The position numbers and the translations under genes are program-made. Positions 21,000-33,331 of a stretch of 64,000 nucleotides of DNA are shown piece after piece (position 1 is the first letter of the stretch; each line of letters begins with the position of its first letter). Below the pieces are notes generated by a model that saw only the letters and a list, made by a program, of their open reading frames with translations, ran no database searches and had not been told where the DNA came from. The stretch is from Kalaharituber pfeilii (lineage: Eukaryota; Ascomycota; Pezizomycetes; Pezizales; Pezizaceae). The stretch spans positions 186,001-250,000 of the forward strand of contig WHUZ01000057.1 of assembly GCA_015179045.1 (NCBI GenBank), in the 5' to 3' direction.

Positions 21000-21889
21000 C
21001 TTATTTAATATTTAATTTTTTCTATAATCTTTTCTAGAAGTACTAAACTGGAACCACTGAATTAGAACTACTTAATCAGAACTCCTAAATTACTATCTGA
21101 AAATCTTCTCTGTTAAGCCTCTACTATTTCGGAGCTTGCAAAACTAGTTACCCTGAACTCACTATATTTACTCGATTACTCTTAACCGATAGCTGTAACT
21201 ATACTAAATAAATAAAATAATAATAAATAAATAAAAAGTAAAAAATAATGGTCTCTACTATTCGGAGCTTGCTAAAACAAATATTATTATGAAATTTATT
21301 ATAAACTCAATTACTCTCAACTGATAGTAGTAACTATAGTAAATTAATAAAATATTAGCAAGTAGTTAGTATATAAATATTAAGATAAAGTAGTAAGTAG
21401 TAAGTAATAAGTAGTAAGTAGTAAGCAGTAAGTAGTAAATAATAAATATACAGTAGCAAGCAAATAAATGTAAGTAAAAAGAGATTAATAAAAAATAATT
21501 ACTATAGCAAGTACTAAGTAGTAAGTAGCAAGCAACAAACAATAACTAGCAAGTAGTAAGTAGTAAGCAGTGACTAATAGAATATAAGTAACAAGCAATA
21601 ATATGTAACTAAAGAGAGATCAATAGGAAAAAGATTATCATAAAAAGTAGCAAGTATTGAGTAATGAATCAGTAAAGTAAATAATAAGCGAGCAATAAGC
21701 AGTAACCAGAAAGTAGTAAGCAGTAAGCAGCGACTAGTAGACATGAGTAGCAAGCAGTAAAACGTAAGTAAAAAGAGATCAATAAAAAATAATTACTATA
21801 GCAAGTACCGAATAATAAGTAGTGAATCAGTAAAATAACTAATAAATAATAAACAGTTAAACAAATAATAAAATAATATATTTCAAAGG

Positions 21890-21890
<1 letters not shown>
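21000..21890. repeat. AT-rich region with AGTAGTAAGTAG satellite
   Basis: Between the two Helitron-locus genes. Degenerate trinucleotide-like runs of AGTAAGTAGTAAG and three larger units containing AAAAAGAGATCAATA and ACTATAGCAAGTAC (near 21470, 21620 and 21770), period about 150 bp. No gene is seen. Confidence 0.7.
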
Positions 21891-21921
<31 letters not shown>

Positions 21922-22996
21922 CTAATCTTTAAATTCAAACATATCATCGTCGGTTAATTCCTCAGTAATTGTAGATAATGTATTCGAAGTAGAAAGAATG
22001 TCATTTGAAGAACTATTAATAGCAGATGGAGAAATAGAATGAGATGAACTGGAGCCTTCTGAAAATAACTTGTTCATCACTCTCGCTGATCTTATTTTTT
22101 TTCGTTTTTTGACTTTTCCCCCACTGCTGCCATTTGCGTTTTGGATTCGATTGTTCAGAATTTGAACCTCCTTCATCTGCAGCTGAATTATGACTAGCAG
22201 TATTGTGGGAATTTCGTGTTGAAAGGAATGTAATATCAAGAATTAATATGCAAATATTATGGTTCGTAGGATGAACTCCAATTATTTTTCCAAATACTGC
22301 TACTAAGGCATTGCGCCTTGGAAGAGGAGTATTTGAAAAACGTCTAGAGTCAGGGAAAAAACACATAACTGAATACTCAACGATAGAACCTCGAGTCTCA
22401 TAAACACGAGTTCTCAATTCAAACATCCGTAAATTATAGGATGTTAAATTTCCAGTCGGTTCTGAAATCCTTCCACTTGACCAATAACATTTAACGTTGC
22501 TGGTCGTGGGTCTGGACATTCTTCGATATAATGTTCACTATCGGGATCACCCGGATACCTATTTATATTTAGCAAAATATATTGGAAAAAAAAAAAAAAA
22601 AAAAAAAAAAACTTACTGCGATAGTGAAAGCCCTCGTAATGTTAGTTGCGGGTACTCATTAATTATTCGGATAATTAAAGCTCCATGGACTTCAACCAAG
22701 GAGTTTTCGAGAGGAACATCAATAGCGTCGTCGAAAAACATATGAATATCCATAGATATGGATTGACTTGAATCAACGGAAAGAATATTGACATCTGGAT
22801 CAATCCAGATCGTGGTATGAATATTGCGAAATAATGGTGAACGAAACGCAGAATCACTCTCGCATGAAAGTACCGGCCCCGCAAACTGTAAAATCGAAGT
22901 ATAGCTGACAGACATGTTCGAATGTATAATAAAAGTAGGAGAAAACGAAGATATTAGATAGTTGGAAGTTATTAGAAGTAGGTTAAGCGTTAACAT
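21922..22996 (-). pseudogene. Helitron companion protein, OB-fold-like
   Basis: Exon 1 (22617-22996) contains SSQSISMDIHMFFDDAID and EVHGALIIRI. A 58-bp intron with GTAAGT donor and TAG acceptor (22559-22616) follows. The next exon has EYSVMCFFPDSRRF, RRNALVAVFGKIIGVHPT and ICILILDITFL, typical of a small beta-rich single-strand-binding (RPA/OB-like) fold. The C-terminus is Lys-rich then Ser- and acid-rich (TDDDMFEFKD). RPA-like proteins are encoded next to Rep/helicase in many Helitrons. The three parts lie in different frames: after the intron one more shift is needed near 22480, and another near 22130. Either small introns are missed or the gene is damaged. Confidence 0.55.
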
Positions 22997-23199
22997 GAAA
23001 GCGATGTGTGGAAGTGAGAAGCTGAAAATTAATACTTAAATATTTGTAGGTAGCGGGCTATAAGAAGTAAGCAGTAATCAATAGGCTAGCAGTAATTAGC
23101 GAGAAATGATCAACTAGTAGTAAGTTGTGATCGACGATTATCAGGAAAGCGATAATCAACCTACAGTGATCAGCAGTCGTTAGATAGTAACTAGTGATT

Positions 23200-24323
23200 A
23201 AGAATCAAAATCAAGAATTAGTATAGTGATAATGATTTTCTATTCACTTTTCTAAACCGAATCAGATAAACTCCAGAGACTAATTCTATAGTAGGCGGAG
23301 GCTAAAAATGATAGTCAGGGCATGACAATAGAGGACACGACAATAGAGGGCAGTCTCCAACCAGACTACCGCTTAGTTGCTGAATAGAGGGCAGTTTAGT
23401 AAATTTTTATATCAAGAAATTAAGAAACGAAATCAAGAAATAGTATAACTATACAGTATTATTAAATAATGATTTTCTATTTACTTTTCCAAACCGAATC
23501 AGATAACTCCAGAGACTACTTTAGTGATAGAAATTGAAATACTAATTCTATAGTAGGCGGAGGCTAAAAATGATAGTCAGGGCATGACAATAGAGGACAC
23601 GACAATAGAGGGCAGTTTTTCTCGAACCAGCCTACCGCTTAGTGGCTGAATAGAGGGCAGAAATGATAGACAGGGCATGACAATAGAGGACACGACAATA
23701 GAGGGCAGTTTTTCTCGAACCAGCCTACCGCTTAGTGGCTGAATAGAGGGCAGTTTAGTAAATTTTTATATCAAGAAATTAAGAAACGAAATCAAGAAAT
23801 AGTATAACTATACAGTATTACTAAACAATGATTTTCTATTCACTTTTCCAAACCGAATCAGATAACTCCAGAGGCTAAAGATGATAGACAGGGCATGACA
23901 ATAGAGGACACGACAATAGAGGGCAGTCTCGAACCAGACTACCGCTTAGTGGCTGAATAGAGGGCAGTGTTACTAAATAATGATTTTCTATTCACTTTTC
24001 TAAACCGAATCAGATAAACTCCAGAGACCACTTTAGTAATAGGAATTTAATTACTGATTCTATAGCTATACGCGGAGGCTAAAGATAATAGTCAGGGCAC
24101 GCACAACAATAGAGAGCACGATACTACAGGGCACTTTAGTAAATTTTTATATCAAGAAATTAAGAAGCGAAATCAAGAAATAGTATAACTATGCAGTATT
24201 ACTAAAATGATTTTCTATTCACTTTTCTAAACCGAATCAGATAAACTGCAGAGACTACTTTAGTGATAGAAATTTAATTACTAATCTTAAGTATAGGCTA
24301 GAACGGTATGAAATAATTTTTAT
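23200..24323. repeat. Composite tandem array
   Basis: Built of three recurring blocks: GCATGACAATAGAGGACACG (near 23317, 23582, 23675 and 23896), TTTTCTATTCACTTTTC-AAACCGAATCAG (near 23235, 23470, 23830, 23985 and 24212), and ATCAAGAAATTAAGAA-CGAAATC (near 23410, 23770 and 24150). Spacing varies from 95 to 360 bp. No coding potential. Confidence 0.85.
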
Positions 24324-24637
24324 ATTTCAAGAAATTAAGAATCAAAATCAAGAAAACTATAGCCATACTGTATTAGTAAAAGATTATCCATTTACTTTTT
24401 GGAACCGAATCGGATGAACTCCAGGCTTCACTTTTATTACTGAGAATGGGAAAGTCGCATGAAGGAAGAATTATATACTTATTTCAAGAAATTAAGAATC
24501 AAAATCAAGAAAACTATAGCCATACTGTATTAGTAAAAGATTATCCATTTACTTTTTGGAACCGAATCGGATGAACTCCAGGCTTCACTTTTATTACTGA
24601 GAATGGGAAAGTCGCATGAAGGAAGAATTATATACTT
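24324..24637. repeat. 157-bp tandem duplication
   Basis: Two near-identical copies (24324-24480 and 24481-24637) of a diverged array unit containing ATTTCAAGAAATTAAG and GGAACCGAATCGGATGAACT. The full-length LINE is inserted just after the second copy. Confidence 0.92.
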
Positions 24638-25097
24638 ATTTATATAGAGCTACAACACACACCTCTACAACCTCCTCGGGCCACGTCCAAGATCACGTGA
24701 CCGAGCCCGTATCTCGACCCACAGGACAGCTAGCGACAAGCGGACAACGACAGACGACGCCCCTCGGCCCGAAGGTCGCGGGGACCTCTAAATATCTACC
24801 AAAAACGAACATTTAGACACCTTCCCCAAAGAAACAGCCATCAACGCTCTGGGAACGCCCCCCAGAACCTCCACCAACCCACCAACCCACCTTCAGCTCG
24901 TACAGTCGACTCGACGGCGGGGGCACCCCGAGACCCCATCAGCGGCCTCCCCACCACTACGAAAATACGCAACCCAGATAAGGACAGTATTTGCCACCCA
25001 CTATTCGCCACTCACATCCACTAGCTACACACACCCCTTGCCACCCAAACGCCACCCAACATACTAAGACCAATAGCGTACAACCCACCAGCCACCG

Positions 25098-28000
25098 ATG
25101 GCTCCAAACACGAGAGCCACAAGAGGCCGAACCAACAGCCGGGCCGACCCTCTTCGGCAAGCCAAAAGCGCCACACGGACGGCAAAGCGCCGCCCAAGGG
25201 TAAATAACATAGAGTTTTATATGGTGAAGGACTGGAAGGCGCATGAAGACATGACATTTATCGCCGAAGACCAGCAATGGACCCTTCATAAGTTTGCTGA
25301 CATTATCCAACACACCAGAAAGGGAGAACCGGAAAAGGCAGAAAGAATGGAAAATGCAACCACCCTAGCGGTGGGGCGAGGCGTATTCGCAGACGAGGAG
25401 GACATTGAGGTCCCTGTTAGGACAATAACTATCGACGACATACAGGCAGGCAGGGTTCTGACCCAGCAAATAATTGAGTTCATCGAAAGAAGCAAGGCCA
25501 TGGACTCCCGCCCACCCGAAGACCAGATGGAGGAGACAATTGTAGTAAAGCCACCCGCCCCTAATACCTACGACAAGATGGAAGAAATGATCATGGTGAG
25601 ACCACCAGAATTAAGAACTACGATTCCGGCGACATATGACAATGAGTCAGAGGTCCCGGATTCACAGGAGGAACCTGCATCCACAAGCAAGACCGCGTCC
25701 CTCCCCCTATACAAGGACCCAGACTTTAGTGACAATGAAGGGTACACCCCGGTGCCTCACGCCGGAGCACACATGCCCATTAAAGATGATGACACACAAA
25801 GCGAGTCATCAGACGACACAGTAATATATATACCGGCAACTCTCAGCACTCGGCCACCAACTCCGGACAGACCCCGAACCCCGGACATGGATGAGAGTGC
25901 CTATGAGGAGCAATTCATGCTGGATACAGCAATAGCCGCAGCGAGGCAGGCACGCTCCTGGGAAACCAAGATGACTCAGGGCCGTATGAAACAAGAGACT
26001 GCCAGATATATGGGAGCTTCAGCAGCAGAAGCCCTACGGGGACTAGAGAAACGATTCGGACTGGGCAGGTGGGAAAGAGAAGTGGATAATGACCTTAAAA
26101 GATGGACGAGGGATATGGCTGATAAATACTGGGCCTGGAGGAGCGAGCAAGCAGCAGGAACGGATGGCATCCATACTGACATAAGCCGGGAACTAGAAGA
26201 GGCACAACAGGACCTAAAACAGCACACGAGAGTGTGCTTAGAAACACACCACGAGGGCATTCGCCACTTCATGCTCAACCAGATGGCAGTCGAAAGAAAG
26301 AAAATCAAGGACGAAATACTATACGAGATATTCAACCGAGACACCCTCAGAGAGCGGGACGACAGTTGGGTGAGGATTATCCTAGACGCCTTACAATACC
26401 ACAGCAATATCTTGGATGACCTAAGAAGAAGACTCGGGGTAGTCACGCCAGGCAGAATCGAAATGGAACCAGAACTCACACTGACACATACAACAAACTG
26501 ACACAGACCCACTAAGAGACATCTTGGAGTGGGCAGGGGCATAGGAGACACACAGGATCTTTTCTTATTCCTTTTCTTCTACCTTCATATGTATCTAATC
26601 TCATGTAACTAATCTCGCCATAGCCCCCAGGGCGGCACGCGAGTAATGATATAAAAAAAAAAAAAAAAAAAAAAATACAACAAACTGGAATGACCTTACC
26701 TCAGGAGCAAACACGCCCGAATTGACAGCAACGGCCACACCCTTGGAGACAAAGACGCCTACATTAATTGACCTCAGCACGCCTAGCGCATCACCCATGC
26801 CAAATAACAAACTAACTACTGAAGAGGGAGGGGACCAAATGGACAGAACTTATACAAACGTGAAACTTGAGGATAGCAGGCACGCGGTCAGGCTCAAGAC
26901 AATACCATCGCCCCTCACAGGAATGATACGAAGGCCGGTAGGAAAGAGAAGCTCCTCGGTACCTGCCCGGAAGACTACAGAAGAAGGAGGAGATAGTATG
27001 GATTATGACCTCACCAATACGAACCTCAAAGACAGCAAGCACGCAATCGAAATTGACAGAGACATAGCCATGGGAGACAACACAGACATGTCGAGTACCA
27101 TACACATGTCCAACAGCATACCAACAAACTCAAGCCCGGCGCAAGAACCTGTGATAAAGTCTACAACTACAGTACAGCTTCCTAAGACATCACGAGGTGG
27201 ATCCAAGCCCCAAGGAGATGGACGAAAGGGAGCAGCTACCAATAGAATAGCTAGAAATAATACTAACAAAACAGCCACCAGTGAGGGTGCTCCTACCACT
27301 GAGAAACTGGACAACAAGAAGGGGGCCGAGACGAGAGGCACAAGTAGTACTCCCAACATACCGACACATAAAGGAGAGAAAAGCAAGGAGAGGACACCAG
27401 AGAATGAGACAAAACCCTCCCAATCCACTGAGAAAAGGAAATCATATGCTACGGCAGTAAAAGCAGCCAAACTCACAAGAGAAGACAAACCCCAAGCAGG
27501 AACCCCAACTCAGAGACAAGAGGAAAAGCGGACACTACTCAAGGGGCCAGCACAGAAGGGTGAGGAAGAAGTAATACCCAAGGAGAAACTGTGGCAGGCG
27601 AGAGTCTTTGGGGCGCAAAACTGGCAGAGTATTAGTGAGGATCCAAGATCACACTCAGTGTTCGAGCACAAAAAGGCCATGAGAGACAGGATCAATCGAA
27701 ACCTAGGAACGGAAGCAGAGTACCAAGTGAGATTCGTTGCCCTGGACCCAGAATACCCCCACGAAAGAATCTTAATCATGGCAGATACTCAGTATAAGAA
27801 AGGACGTAGGTCTCTAGGCCCCCTAGAGAAAGCAACATGCAATGGACACCAACATCTAAAAGTCGACTGGGATCACAGAATGGTTGAGCTAGTAACTTTC
27901 AACATAGGAACCAATGAGGCTCCGAGCAGGGTGGAGAGAGAATTGAGAGCTGACAATCCAGGAGTATTGGCCAATAGATCAGTACGCAGATTAACTAACA

Positions 28001-28434
28001 AACAGGTCCCAACACAAGGAAACAAGGCACTATCCATTTTTGTGACTGATGGAGTAGTCGAGACCCTAAAATCAGGCTTCCTCTTCAGAGGTGATAGAAT
28101 AAAGCTATACCTAAGACAGGATCTAGGAAAGGAGACCTCGAATAAAGCCAGAAGATATAGGTACACTGCTCCAGATGGATACTGCCGACATTTCGTAGTG
28201 GGACAGGTAATCGAGTGGCTCCCCAGACAACGCAACCTTCCAGAACATCTGAAGAGCTCACCAGCAAGGCGAGACTACGAAGACCCAGTCGACCTCAATG
28301 AAACTCCATTTGCAAAGTCATGCCAGGCTTGTCGAAAGAAAGGCGGACACGAGGAAGGGTGTGAACGAGCGAGAGCAGCACAGGAGAAAGCGACCCCATA
28401 TAGGGCACCAGGGTATCGACAAATAAGACTATGA
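25098..28434 (+). pseudogene. LINE ORF1 (gag-like), split by a self-insertion
   Basis: ORF1 encodes the nucleic-acid-binding coat of LINE RNPs. It is open from ATG 25098 to 26500, then broken by a 187-bp insertion (new stop at 26499-26501), and open again through 28434. Subtracting 187 bp puts both parts in the same frame with a total of 1049 aa. The N-terminal half is acidic and Pro-rich with a coiled-coil-like Arg/Glu region (about residues 300-450). The second half is basic and low-complexity, then folded, ending with a CQACRKKGGHEEGC zinc knuckle. The stop TGA overlaps the ORF2 start as ATGA. Confidence 0.88.
26501..26674 (+). mobile_element. Self-insertion: 3' end of the same LINE inside its own ORF1
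   Basis: Almost identical to about 31660-31826 (end of ORF2, 3' UTR, hairpin, A-tail); I noted two differences. The 13-bp ATACAACAAACTG occurs at 26488-26500 and 26675-26687. It is a 5'-truncated copy of a sister LINE that landed in this LINE. Confidence 0.95.
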
Positions 28435-31400
28435 TTAAGGTCGCATACCAGAACGTTGGCAGGTCAATACTGGGGACAGACCTAGCCCTACAGGAAGCAG
28501 CAGACAAGAAAATAGATATACTTTTTATAGGGGAATGCTGGAGAGCACCAAGGGGAGGAACTACATTTCATCCAAGCTATACGAACGTACATTCTCCTAT
28601 AAAAAGCGGAGCAATAACAGCCTACGTAAGGAAGGACAGAATAATGAGCATGAAAATAGACGGCAAAGCCAACCACATCACAGTACAATTAGACGACCGA
28701 ATGATTACTGGAGTGTACTGGAACAGAGACACCGATATTGAGAAGGAATTGGAAGAGATAGGAGTAACGGATATGATAATAGGGGACTGCAACAGCCATC
28801 ACTATGACTGGTCTCCGAAACAAGATACCAGAGGCATACTACTAAAAGACACCCTCCAAGCACGAGGACTACTCCAACAGATAGATAGAAATACTATCAC
28901 ATGGACACGGACAATCAATGGACAGATAAGAACGGCACTCTTGGACCTGGTATTCGCAAGACCCAGGGAATGGAAAACAACAAAGACAACATGGATTTCT
29001 GGTACAGACCATGTGATGATTATCGGAACATTGGATACCAGAAAGAAGACAGAGGCCAAAACCATTAAAGTAACAGACTGGGACAAATGGGAAGAATTTG
29101 TTGATAAATATGGCAACAGAAAACTAGCCGAAGGTATTGATGGGTATGAACTACTATGTGAATTAAGCCAAAAGTTTACAAAAGATGCATACATCACCAG
29201 ACGCACGAAACGATGGTTCGACAAGGAGGTAAAAGAGGCACGACAAATGACCAGAACCATTCTAAAGAGCGGGGCTAGCCACACAGAGAAAACAAGAGCG
29301 AGAAGACTACTTAGGGAGATAATAAGAGATAAGAAGAAGGAATACTGGGAAGGCTTCTTAGAAGAGGACAGAATCACCTCACCATGGGATATTTTCAGGC
29401 TAGCAAGAGACCCTTTCCGCCAAAGAGACTCATGGGGATACCAGGCTCAGACGAGGAGATAGCTAAGGTATTGATTGAGCGCAACTTCATATCACAAGGA
29501 CAAGAAACTACGACCACTACTATCAGACCAACAGGACTCACCGTCGAAAAAGATCAAGCCAGGATGATGATAGAAAAGGCACTAACAAAAGCTAAACCAA
29601 GATCAGCACCGGGACCCGATGGCATACAATATGGCTTACTGAAGCTTCTGAAGGGTACGACTCTATGGACTGCTGTAAGGGAGAGAATTGTAGAATATAT
29701 AAACGGTGACTACGATTTTGCCAGAGGCTTTGAGGTGGTTATGATACTCAAGAAAGGGAAACCCAGAGATCAGGTAGGGAGTTGGAGACCCATAACGCTT
29801 CTGAACACAGTAGCGAAGCTAGGTCAAAAAGTCATCGCAGACCTGCTACAAAGAAAAGACGACCTTTTCAGAGACACTCAGCTTGGAGGAAGACGCCATC
29901 GAGGTGCAGAGGATCTACAGCGACAAGTGCTGAAGGAGACAGAGAAGAGGCTACAGAAGAAAGAATGGGTAGCCCTAGTGGGAGACGATATCAAGTCAGC
30001 TTTTAACTTTCTTCGAAGGGACAAGGTGGTTGCTCGAATAAGACAAACAGACCATAACCTAGCGAGCTTTGTAGAAGCTTTTATGATGCCGACCAACTAC
30101 AACATGACATGGGATGGCAAAAGGAGAGCTACAGGGAGGATGACAGATGGTACACCGCAAGGATCTCCACTATCCCCGGTACTATTCCTGATAGGTGTAG
30201 CACCTGTGGCAGAGAAGGTAGACCAACACAACTTCACCAGGTCATATGTCGATGATTTCCACAGTGTAATCTCACATCCGTCACTCCTAAAACTCCGACA
30301 AGCCATAAAGATACACAGGGCAAAAATCACCGAAACAGCAGCAGAGCATGGATTCGAAATTGACCCAAACAAGTCCGAGACACTAATAATTGGGGTAAAA
30401 GGCCCTGACTATAGGCTAACCGGATTGACGGTAGATTGGGAGCTAAAATTTACTCGACATCATAAGAAGAGACTACTTCTCGGGAAGGCAGCATGGGGAG
30501 TGGCATCGAGACTAACTCGCCTCACACCAGGCAAGAAACGACAGATATATACAAGCATCGCACGCACAATCGCCACATGGGGATGCTGGGCATGGCAGGA
30601 CTACTCAAGAAAGTCTCCACCAGCAACCAAGATCAAAGACATAGAAAAATGGCAATACACAGTAGCACAGAAGATTACTGCAGCCCCGTGGGGTACCAGG
30701 CGAGACGTAGTCGAAGGAATAGCCAACCTAGAATCAGCCCAAACATTCCTAGAAGGAGAACGCCAGAGGGTAGAAGCCAGGGCCCTACGGTTCCACGATG
30801 AGATAATCCAAAACAGGGATAATGAGTGCAGGTACCTACGGGGGTCTCTCTCACACAACAACCCCCTACCACTAGCCATCCTACCAGCTCTACCTGCGGA
30901 CGCAGACAAGCTCGAGTTCGAGAATGCCATAGCCAATGCCGAGGACGAGGGGTGGAACTGCGTCTACACTGACGGGAGCAGGATAGATTACAAGACAGGC
31001 CTAGGCACCTACACAAAAGACACCTCTACTTCCACATACCTAGGGGAACAGACTACTGTCAATGATGCAGAACTCATTGCCATGAGCGAAGCATTACGCA
31101 ATCAAGCTGGGGAACTCCTGATCATAACCGACTCTAAGGTATCGATATCCAAGCTCCTAAAGATCGCCCAGGGAGAGCCCACCCACAAAGGACCGGCAAA
31201 ACTGGTTAGAGACGCCTGGAAAGCGAGAACAGACCGAGGTGACTGGGACGTTGCAGTGATGTGGGTCAAGTCCCATATAGGAGTCAAAGGGAACACCGAG
31301 GCAGACACAGCTGCGAAAATAGGCACATGCCTCCCCTACCAAGATGAAACCATAACAGAAGATGGGATACGACAAACCTCGAGACATCAGCGCGCCACAG

Positions 31401-31699
31401 AGAGAAACCGGCTAGGGCTCAGCTACCGTCCCTTGACAAGACTTGGAAGTCGACACATAGCCACACTAGCAGGAATACTGGGCGGCAAGTTACTACGAAA
31501 ATGGCAGTACGAAATCGGGAAAGCAGACAGCCCAGAGTGTCGATGGTGTGGGGAGGAGGAGGAGACTACTGAACATGTGCTCACTAGGTGCAGGACATGG
31601 AAACGAAAGTGGCCAGGAGGCATGCAAGACTTGGTCACTCCTCCGAAGAGCAAGGACACAGACCCACTTAGAGACATCTTGGAGTGGGCAGGGGCATAG
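28431..31699 (+). pseudogene. LINE ORF2: endonuclease, reverse transcriptase, RNase H
   Basis: Endonuclease (residues 1-225): AYQNVGRS, IGECW, GDCNSHHYDW, GTDHVMII. Reverse transcriptase: TPQGSPLSPVLF (about 580) and the catalytic RSYVDDFHS (about 605). RNase H: VYTDGSRID, DAELIAMSEAL, IITDSKV, WVKSHIGVKGNTEADT, with all four acidic residues present. C-terminal zinc motif CRWCGEEEETTEHVLTRC (CX2CX8HX4C). The frame changes by one base within TGGGGATA (29433-29440): the upstream frame stops at 29462 and the downstream frame carries on from GIPGSDEE. A missing G in the run explains it; counted through, ORF2 is about 1089 aa. Confidence 0.92.
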
Positions 31700-31768
31700 G
31701 AGACACACAGGATCTTTTCTTATTCCTTTTCTTCTACCTTCATATGTATCTAATCTCATGTAACTAAT

Positions 31769-31798
31769 CTCGCCATAGCCCCTAGGGCGGCACGCGAG
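31769..31798 (+). other. 3'-terminal LINE hairpin
   Basis: CTCGCCATAGCCC-CTA-GGGCGG..CGCGAG: an outer 5-bp stem (CTCGC/GCGAG), asymmetric internal loop and a GCCC/GGGC inner stem. It is followed by TAATGATAT and the A-tail. The same element ends every retroposed fragment of this family, so it is the likely binding site of the LINE reverse transcriptase on its RNA. Confidence 0.85.
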
Positions 31799-31840
31799 TA
31801 ATGATATAAAAAAAAAAAAAAAAAAAATATAGAGCTACAA

Positions 31841-32106
31841 AGAGAGCTATTGACCGTCATCAGTAGGCTTCTTTGTACACAACAGTACTCAATAGTACAA
31901 ATCTATTAGGCGGTGATGCTTACAGTTCAGAAAATACCTTGTTATATCTGTGTTTCTCTTTATAGCTCTGGAGAGTCTTTACACAATACTTTTTACACTA
32001 TAAAATAGTCTATTATTCTTGTATACTTCATTATGATAGTGCCATTCTCTTCATATTAGCCTGAGCACCCACCGAACATCCTATACTTTCCTGGACGGAA
32101 TATTTC
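31841..32106. other. Non-coding flank
   Basis: This is the 3' flank of the LINE insertion. I see no gene or repeat match. Confidence 0.4.
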
Positions 32107-32118
32107 CATCTAGTCACT

Positions 32119-33020
32119 TTTTTTTTTTTTTTTTTTTAATATCATTTAATCGCTTGCCGCCCTATGGGCTATGGCGATGTTGTGCTAGTTACATAAAAAG
32201 TGATTAGACTTTTCCCTTTCGTCGCTCCCCTGCTCACCCTCCTCACTCCTCCAACATTTGAAGAATTATGTCTAACTTGTCTCTCTCCCCTTCCCCCTTC
32301 TTCGGGGGATTCTTCACGTGCTCTTCCCCCCCTGGCCACCTCCTCTTCCAGACCCTGCACTCCCCCAGTAAATGGGCTTTCGTCTCCTCGGCTTCTCCGC
32401 ACCATCTGCATTCCGGCCCATCCCCTTCACCGATCCTCCACCTCCACGCCCTCAGCCCCTTCCCTCCCAGGAGCCCCGCTATACGACTGACTCCCCTTCC
32501 TAATCTTTCTAGCGGTCTGTACGTCAGTTCTAACCTGTTCCTCTCTCCCGCTCTCTCTCTTCTGAGCCTCTGTCTCTGACCCGCCTCTGTGACCACCTCC
32601 GCTTTATATTGCAACGCTGTCCCCCAACCCGCCACCCTGTCTGCCTCTTCATTCCCTTCTATGCCTGCATGAGCCTTCACCCACATCACCGCTACATCCA
32701 CATCACCCCTCCTCACCCTCCTCTCCCAGGCTTCTCTCAACTTGTTCGTCGCCCCGTCGTGTGTTGGGTCTCCTCTCGATATCGCTCTCATTCTCCCAAT
32801 CGCGTGTCTCGAGTCTGTCAGTATCAGCAACTCCCCCTCCACCCTCTCCATCACCTCGCTTATCGCTACCATCTCCGCGTCATTCACTGTAGCCTCTTCC
32901 CCCAGGTACCACGGGATCTTCTCTTGTCCCCAGCATGCTCCGGTTCCCGCTTTCCCCCCCCTCAGGCTCCCATCCGTGTAAACCGGGGTCCAACCCTCCT
33001 CCGTACTTTGACTTATATGT
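32119..33020 (-). mobile_element. 5'-truncated LINE, 902 bp
   Basis: The CATCTAGTCACT duplication (32107-32118 and 33021-33032) frames a T-tract, hairpin, 3' UTR and the ORF2 C-terminus. The target is itself a palindrome: CATCTAGTCACTAT at 33021 pairs with ATAGTGACTAGATG at 33086. Confidence 0.92.
32243..32887 (-). pseudogene. LINE ORF2 C-terminal fragment (RNase H, CCHC)
   Basis: Open frame with NDAEMVAISEVM, LLILTDSRHA, VMWVKAHAGIEGNEEADRVA and CRWCGEAEETKAHLLGEC. It belongs to a different, GC-richer sublineage than the full-length LINE (roughly half of residues shared). The 5' end was lost on insertion, so it is not a functional gene. Confidence 0.88.
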
Positions 33021-33331
33021 CATCTAGTCACTATTTTGACACGATGGAAGCAGGGTTAACTGTCGCTGGCCATATATATATTTCAGAATAGTGACTAGAT
33101 GGAGACTTTCCACGTTTCGGAAATCGGCAACTGTGTGAATGACTTCCCGTGGTTACAGATTCGCAGACTCAGATTCCTCATCCAAATTCCGTCTCGGGCT
33201 CGATTCCAGCAGCGCAATGAAACTTCTCAGACTCCCAGATGCGCAAATATGCAGCAGAACACGCGGCAGCGCCACTGCACTGGCGAGTAGTTTATGCACC
33301 CATTATTGCATGCAAAACTATCCTCACCTAT

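Larger units (their letters stand above)
24656..31826 (+). mobile_element. Near-full-length Tad-type LINE
   Basis: A 14-bp duplication, ATATAGAGCTACAA, flanks it at 24642-24655 and 31827-31840. Order: 442-bp 5' UTR, ORF1 with a C-terminal zinc knuckle, ORF2 with AP-type endonuclease, reverse transcriptase, RNase H and CCHC motif, 3' UTR, hairpin and A-tail. Total 7171 bp, of which 187 bp is a later self-insertion. This architecture is that of the fungal Tad clade. It is damaged by the insertion in ORF1 and a one-base shift in ORF2 but is otherwise young. Confidence 0.93.

Noticed and set aside
25286..31759. Many minus-strand ORFs opposite the LINE
   Set aside because: They are shadows of ORF1/ORF2. 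The plus-strand frames carry all domain motifs and the element's poly(A) polarity fits.
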